DNA of 64,000 nt, taken from positions 22,600,975-22,664,974 of the forward strand of contig OZ018409.1 in the NCBI GenBank assembly GCA_963969595.1, written 5' to 3'. The notes below the pieces were generated by a model. It had not been told where the DNA came from. It searched no databases and saw only the letters and a list, made by a program, of their open reading frames with translations. Source of the stretch: Neckera pumila. Taxonomy: Eukaryota; Streptophyta; Bryopsida; Hypnales; Neckeraceae. A program made the position numbers and the translations under genes. Each line of letters starts with the position of its first letter. Positions within the stretch are counted from its first letter, which is position 1. Positions 59,150-64,000 of the stretch are shown here, in pieces.

Positions 59150-59396
59150 CTACACTAAAAATGATATTTAGTGTAGTATGACATTTAGTGTTTTACCCCC
59201 CTACCAGCCACAACACTAAATCTGAATTGTAGCGGATTTAGTTCATTTTTTTAACGTGTTCTAACACTAAATGTAAACCTTTTCAGATTTCAGATTTACC
59301 ATAGAGCATATTTAGTGTTACTTATGATATTTAGTGTCAAGGTTCGTAATTAGTGTTGCCAACACTAAATATCATTTTTAGTGTAGCCTACATGAC
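59150..59396. mobile_element. CACTAAA-type palindromic MITE upstream of gene D
   Basis: Ends CTACACTAAAAATGATATTT and AAATATCATTTTTAGTGTAG are exact inverted repeats. Further ACACTAAAT/ATTTAGTGT blocks repeat inside. 247 bp, ending about 130 bp before the TATA box of gene D. It resembles CACTA-type termini, but a 3-bp duplication is not clear. Confidence 0.75.
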
Positions 59397-59523
59397 ACCA
59401 ATTGCTGTAAGTTTCCATGACCACATTTATAATGAATTTCTGGATATCAATGCAGGGAATTAATAATTTGCGGATAATTGAAATACGTGAAAGCCATATC
59501 AAGAGTCAAGGCACAAGTACATG

Positions 59524-59531
59524 TATATAAG
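59524..59531 (+). promoter_or_regulatory. TATA box of gene D
   Basis: TATATAAG after AGTACATG and before GACTGGAGG, aligned with the promoters of A and C. Confidence 0.7.
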
Positions 59532-59850
59532 GACTGGAGGCTTGCCAGACCAATTTGCATCCCCATTGCTTTCATTTCAGTTCCAAGAACTTCCTTCTGC
59601 TCATTCTAGATTGACGAGTACCTTCAGTAGTGCTAGAAGAGAAAGCTCGGAAGGTGATGTACACAGCAGCATAGGTGATTTCATGTTCGAAATGTGATGA
59701 AATGCTTATATTGTGACTGGACTAACCTCTCATTTCAAGTAAGAAAGGTATCTCATGCATGAGATTGTTCTATGGCACTCTTTAATTCATTTGCATGTTG
59801 ATGGATTGTGTGCAGGTGGTGCGTCGCCTACTTCATCTGTGTTTGGTAAG

Positions 59851-60687
59851 ATGGGATCAACCTCGTGGCATGATAACATCTTGCAAGCGCTCCTCATTGG
59901 CCTTGTAGTGCAAATTGTAGCCTCTATTTTCTGTGTCTTCTGGGCTCTGCTCTGTGCTTCTTGGAAGAAGCGGATGGTACGCCCAGCAACAGGTTACATA
60001 TCACCATTACCCTGTCAAATAGTTTGGTGCACAATCTTGTAGCTGCATTCTCATATATAGTGCAGTTCTGGACTTTGATGATGTTGAAAACTCCTTCAAT
60101 TGTTGAATGATTCTGGCTTAGCAGGTGAGTCCATGGCTGAGTCTGATGTGGAGATGGGGACTGTGAATGTCGCTGAAGTCGCCATCATTCTAGGTGGGAA
60201 TTAACCCCTAAACGTCTCAATCCTTTTCTGAATTTTTGCACATTTTTGCTTATATCTTTTTACAGAAATATCATTTACCAGAATTTCATGAATTTGATCA
60301 TTAAGGAAGGTTGTCTTTTCTAGATTCAAGTATTACATTGGATGAATGAGAAGTTAGTTGCATAGAACAATGCCTTAAAGTCCTCTGTTCATCGTCCAAA
60401 ATATGGACGTCGGCGCGCTTCAGGGTTAATGCAGTTCGATCTCCTCTAATTTCTCTGTCTGATGCTTTTGAGCTTCCATGCTTTGAGCTTCAGAGCGTTC
60501 ATTCTGGGAAAGCTTTCATGTGACTGTGAACAAAGTAAGTTCTGAACTGATGGAATATTGATAATAGAATGAATGCTTGGATTGATAATAGAACGAATGC
60601 TTGCTTACAGTCATGGCATTTTTAATATACAAGATAGAAATTGGATTGCAATTAATGAGGACTCGAAATGCACTCGCGGACAGATAA
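59851..60687 (+). CDS. Small one-pass membrane protein, copy D (three coding exons)
   Basis: Unrecognised family, paralogue of the genes at 34081 and 40389. Coding exons 59851-59992, 60125-60193 and 60611-60687 give 95 residues. They comprise MGSTSWHDN, one membrane segment (about 9-38, LLIGLVVQIVASIFCVFWAL), KKRMVRPATG, an acidic stretch (ESMAESDVEMGTVNV), and a tail MAFLIYKIEIGLQLMRTR ending in TAA. The leader exon ends AAGAAAG at 59747, and the leader intron is 59748-59815. Exon 3 has a 3-base in-frame insertion relative to copy A, so the short-tail frame is kept in both. Intron 2 contains a TTAA-2 transposon. Beyond the stop, a frame like copy C's tail (GLAANSGVADDGKLEDTENT) is open to the end of the exon. 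Confidence 0.6.
60201..60429 (+). mobile_element. TTAA-2 element in intron 2 of gene D
   Basis: Starts TTAACCCCTAAACGTCTCAA and ends GTCGGCGCGCTTCAGGGTTAA. 229 bp. Copy A has GTGGGAATTAACACAGTTCG at this place, that is, a single TTAA. The element is therefore a TTAA insertion after the two blocks separated. Confidence 0.9.
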
Positions 60688-60809
60688 TCCCCATGGATTG
60701 GCTGCGAACTCGGGCGTTGCGGATGATGGCAAGCTGGAGGACACTGAGAACACGGCCGACACAAGAGCCAGAACTCCAGAAACTCCTACAGTGGACAGTG
60801 GATCATCTA

Positions 60810-61430
60810 GTGAGTGACCATCACCAACTGTCTAGTAGTACAAACCAACCTTTTTAGCATTTGATACGAAGGTTTTGTCGATGATGATGGAAGATTTGTT
60901 TTTGGTTGTTTTAATGGTATTTTGGGCATGTTTTGCAGCCCAAGGCCAGTGCTAGAACGTCACTGAAGATGTGAAGAGAAGAGCCTCTATGCCTGTTGTG
61001 GTGGATGTTTCACGCCCGCATCAAGTCGGCGAGGTGCTGGCCGGATAGGAAGCCTAATTTTCAAAAGCCTAATTTGCAGCACCCCGTTTGCCAATTTCTC
61101 AATACTCTTATAACACCTTCAAATTTATAGAATAAATGTCCATATCAGCACATCCTAATTGACAAAAATGTCCGATTCAACAAGAAAAATGTCAAATCAA
61201 TTTCTCCTATGGACCAATATGCACTGATTCGGACCTTGTTTTCTACTAGACCGTGCGTTAGTGTCTTCCGTTCTAATAACTCCTACTTCAGTGCATTGAG
61301 TGCCTTTGAATCCTTTGAATTCTCTTTTGTCAATATCATTGCAGCACCACCAGTTGAAAGCAGTTCATTAAGCCTGGGTCGTGTTAATCTAGCAGAAACA
61401 TGATTAGGTTTGATGTATTGCAAGGTCAGC
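60810..61430 (+). other. 3' part of block D
   Basis: Homologous to the exon 4 region and 3' flank of copy C. The frame NVTEDVKRRASMPVVVDVS followed by RPHQVGEVLAG is open here from about 60958 to a TAG at 61046-61048. Block homology ends at GATTAGGTTTGATGT near 61420. Confidence 0.55.
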
Positions 61431-61632
61431 TCATGAGCTTAGGATCTTGTGTTATAGATACCTTCCACAGTTATAGGATATCCATGTTATAAGTACCTAT
61501 GTTATAAGATGGTTATAGAATACTTATATTATAGGTACGTACATTAAAGGCGCATTTACAATGGTTGTAGAGTGTCTACTTACACCTGGGTTGAAGATTT
61601 GCATTTCTAGACTCATATGTTAGTATTGTTGC
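61431..61632. other. Short unassigned sequence with local repeats
   Basis: TTATAG(G/A)ATA and TTATAGGTACGTA variants repeat several times between 61450 and 61545. Confidence 0.5.
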
Positions 61633-62557
61633 TTAACCCCTAAAGGGCCAAGGCATTTTTTGGCTCAAAAACCACTTAAAACTGCCACGTCTGTTGCAAT
61701 CACCTCCTAATCCAAAAGAAACATTTTTTTAGAACCCAACCGTAGGATCTTGTACTTTACTTGTCTCAAATCATGTCACAAAGATTTCATGAAGTTTGAC
61801 TGTACGGATTGGAAGATATTAGCATTTGAAGTTGGAAAAATAAGTTTTTTTGAATGTTGGGTTGCAATTTCAGATGACTTTGACTGCCATTTGTAGAATT
61901 TTTTTGCACCACAGACCATAAATTTAAAAAAAAATTTGTTGAGTATTTGAGTTGAGAATTGAAGAAAAAAAATCCAGAATATCAAAACTTAATTTTCATT
62001 CATTAAAAAATTGTTAAATAGAAGTAAGTCCAAGATTGAATGAAACACTCAATTGTTAATAGCTCTAAGATGAATTGAAACATCATAATCCCAATGGTGA
62101 TTCTCTTCTTGCAAACAAACTTCACCCTATCCAAAAAAAATTTGAAAAAATTTGAAAATTGCATTCAAAAATGAATTCTATAAGTTTTTCTTGAAGAGGA
62201 TGCTTATATTGCTCAAAAGACAAGATTGTCTATAACTTTCTCATTGTTAGTCCAAATAGAATGAATCAAAGCTTCAAATGTAGACAAAAACATAATCTTT
62301 CCAAAGACATCAAAAAATTCAATTTTTTTTAATTTTTTAATTTTTTTGTACTGCTTGGCGAACTACTTTTAAGACTTAAGATGGCATAACCTTTGCTCTT
62401 GGGCACCAATTGAAATAAGAATTATGTTTTTAGAAAGCTAATGTGATTTTCTATCTCAAAAGAAAGTTCCAAGAAATCAGGTTTAAATTTAAGGTCACAT
62501 GAGGCTGCCCGAAATCCCAAGTGTCCCTCAAGGAAACTTTAGTTCATTAGGGGTGAA
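61633..62557 (+). mobile_element. TTAA-1 element, mutated right end
   Basis: Left TTAACCCCTAAAGGGCCAAGG. Right GTGTCCCTCAAGG..TTCATTAGGGGTGAA (TTAA changed to TGAA). Core blocks GTTAAATAGAAGTAAGTCC and TCCCAATGGTGATTC. 925 bp. Confidence 0.75.
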
Positions 62558-62947
62558 GAGACAAACCTACCCGAGGGTTGTGGTTTTAGGGTCAAACCTC
62601 AATTTTCACATAGTTCTTGATTTGAAAGTCTTAAACCTTAACGAAAAAAATGTAGTTGCATTCATCTATTTTTTCATTCCATTATATTTTATTGGAAACT
62701 ATTAAAATTGTAGTTTTAGTGATACTTTGAAGGTAGCATCTAGAAAGCTTAAAATTCACCACTTTTGAACTTTTTCTATTAAATTTATCTTGTATGAGCT
62801 CAAGCAATACATTAGTTATACAGTGGTATTTGTCATTTGTGATCTCTATTTTTGCTATAAATTTCATATTCTTTTAAGCATTTTTGTAATCACTATGATT
62901 TCACAAAGAATTTACTTTTAAAAACCATATAAATTTCATTCAGGTCA
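62558..62947. repeat. 0.5-kb repeat with the uninterrupted TTAA site
   Basis: Shares TTTTAGGGTCAAACCTCAAT and TTTTCACATAGTTC with 52975 onward. At 62631-62634 it has one TTAA where the 53022-53963 element sits in the other copy. It continues into CACCACTTTTGAACTTTTTC. Confidence 0.65.
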
Positions 62948-63618
62948 TTGCAAGAAAGATTGTGCCTTTTTTGTAGCATTTTTCACAATACTCATTTTTT
63001 TTGGAAGTACCTTATAATTAGAAAAATAATTTTTAAAAAATGTGAAAAATTAAATTATTTTAATGTCATGAAAATCTCATAAAAATAGGTACTCTCATTA
63101 CAGTTTCACATTTTAATTTGTAAAAAATAAGAAAAGCAATTTAAAAATAAATAAAATTTGAAAATTTGGGAAGAATTGATAGGGATGAGATTTTACCAAA
63201 AGAATGATCTTAGAACCATCTTGAATGTTCAAAAATTGCACACAATGGAAGTATTGTTTGCACTCATATGGAGGACAAAAAATAATATATTTCTAGATTT
63301 CCTTGGATAGATGTTTGCTTTCCTACTATAAAAATAGACCATGAAAATTTTAGCTCCAAATCATTAAATTTGGGGACTCCTAGAATGTGGTAAAACCTCC
63401 TAAATCTAATTTTGTGACAAATCAACAAAAAGGATTATTAAATACGAAATGTTTTTTTAATTTCTAAAAGATAAAGGATCTAATTACCATTAAGTTAGAC
63501 ATGTTCTACAAAAATTTCATGTTCATTGGACTTGTGCTTCAAAAGTTATAGCGGATGACAAGAGAATCACTTTCACTCTAATGGGAAATAGGACCAGTGG
63601 TCTTTCTTGGATTGACCC
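62948..63618. mobile_element. GCAAGAAA-family element, diverged
   Basis: Left GGTCATTGCAAGAAAGATTG and right GTCTTTCTTGGATTGACCC are inverted repeats. About 670 bp and AT-rich, no coding frame. Confidence 0.65.
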
Positions 63619-63937
63619 TTTTGATGTATTGAATTATGAAAAATGAAGTTCAATTTTATATACATATTATTAGATGTGAAAAATACTAAATTTTTGAAAG
63701 ATGTGTTTTAATTTAGAAAGCTAATGAAGTTTGACCAAACAAAAATATGCAATGTCCTTCTAGAGATATATTTGGACATAGACTGATCTCTTTTTGCAGC
63801 CATTTTCAAAACAGGATATAGGTTTGAGACCCGGCCAATAGGCTCTTCAATGTAAACCATGAAAGAACTAAAGTTTTTTTTTTTTTTTTCTCTTTTATCT
63901 CTATCACAAGAAATTAAATGTATGCGCAACAATGATT
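63619..63937. repeat. Part of the 0.5-kb repeat and flank
   Basis: 63640-63740 matches 42290-42400 (TATTAGATGTGAAAAATAC-type and ATGTGTTTTAAT blocks, inverted). The following TAAACCATGAAAGAACTAAAG tract matches 54290-54340. Confidence 0.5.
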
Positions 63938-64000
63938 AAAGTGGGTATTCCCAAAACCGCCACTTCTTGTTATTGTGCCTCGTTACTATTATTAGACAAG
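63938..64000. mobile_element. AGGTGGGTA-family left end, cut by the window end
   Basis: TAAAGTGGGTATTCCCAAAACC followed by GCCACTTCTTG matches the left end of this family (AAGTGGG for AAGGTGGG). Confidence 0.6.

Noticed and set aside
1..64000. Search by eye for tRNA, rRNA, CRISPR arrays and reverse transcriptase or transposase motifs
   Set aside because: None was found. The regular repeats present are transposon units, a microsatellite and a minisatellite.

Overview
This is an AT-rich (roughly two-thirds A+T by eye) eukaryotic nuclear window, almost certainly from a green plant. The best gene is a nine-exon nuclear gene on the minus strand (12635-15407). It encodes a plastid-type rhodanese-like protein with a Ser/Ala/Arg-rich N-terminus like a transit peptide. 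Stowaway-type elements with CTCCCTCCGT ends also point to a plant. I cannot resolve the lineage from sequence alone. There are no bacterial operons, rRNA genes, recognisable tRNAs or CRISPR arrays. Most open reading frames of 60-130 codons here are chance frames in repeats.

Genes. (1) The STR11-like rhodanese gene has all exon junctions in phase, an intact C-x-x-G-x-R active loop, and one GC-AG intron. (2) A dispersed plus-strand family of about 1.9-kb blocks carries a small one-membrane-segment protein that I do not recognise. Copy A has its ATG at 34081, copy C at 40389 and copy D at 59851. A fourth block (38860-39147) keeps only the 5' leader. Each full copy has a TATA box, a leader with an intron, and a first coding exon for MG(S/A)TSW...RPxTG. 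A and D share one short C-terminus. C has a two-base longer A-run that opens a longer tail.

Repeats. The rest is a dense, nested landscape of non-autonomous DNA transposons. The dominant family (TTAA-1, about 0.9 kb, often near 900-940 bp) starts and ends TTAACCCCTAAAGG...CCTTTAGGGGTTAA. It lies in both orientations about every 4 kb, and insertion-site comparisons support TTAA target duplication, as in piggyBac. A related longer subtype (TTAA-1B) and a 0.23-kb family (TTAA-2) share the TTAA ends. One TTAA-2 copy sits in an intron of gene D, where paralogue A keeps the empty site. A single terminus at 10951-10966 resembles the classical piggyBac inverted repeat. Other families are CATTAG...CTAATG elements, TA-flanked AGGTGGGTA elements, elements with GCAAGAAA ends, Stowaway-like elements, and a 1.4-kb TA-flanked palindrome built from tandem units (31219-32618).

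Layout. 1-11 kb: repeats. 11.2-15.9 kb: rhodanese gene and its flanks, with visibly higher GC. 16-31 kb: TTAA-1 and nested elements. 31.2-33.6 kb: the large palindrome and a foldback element. 33.6-42 kb: gene-family blocks A, B and C with insertions. 42-59 kb: repeats. 59.1-61.4 kb: block D. 61.6-64 kb: repeats. No transposase was found, so these elements would have to be mobilised in trans or be inactive.
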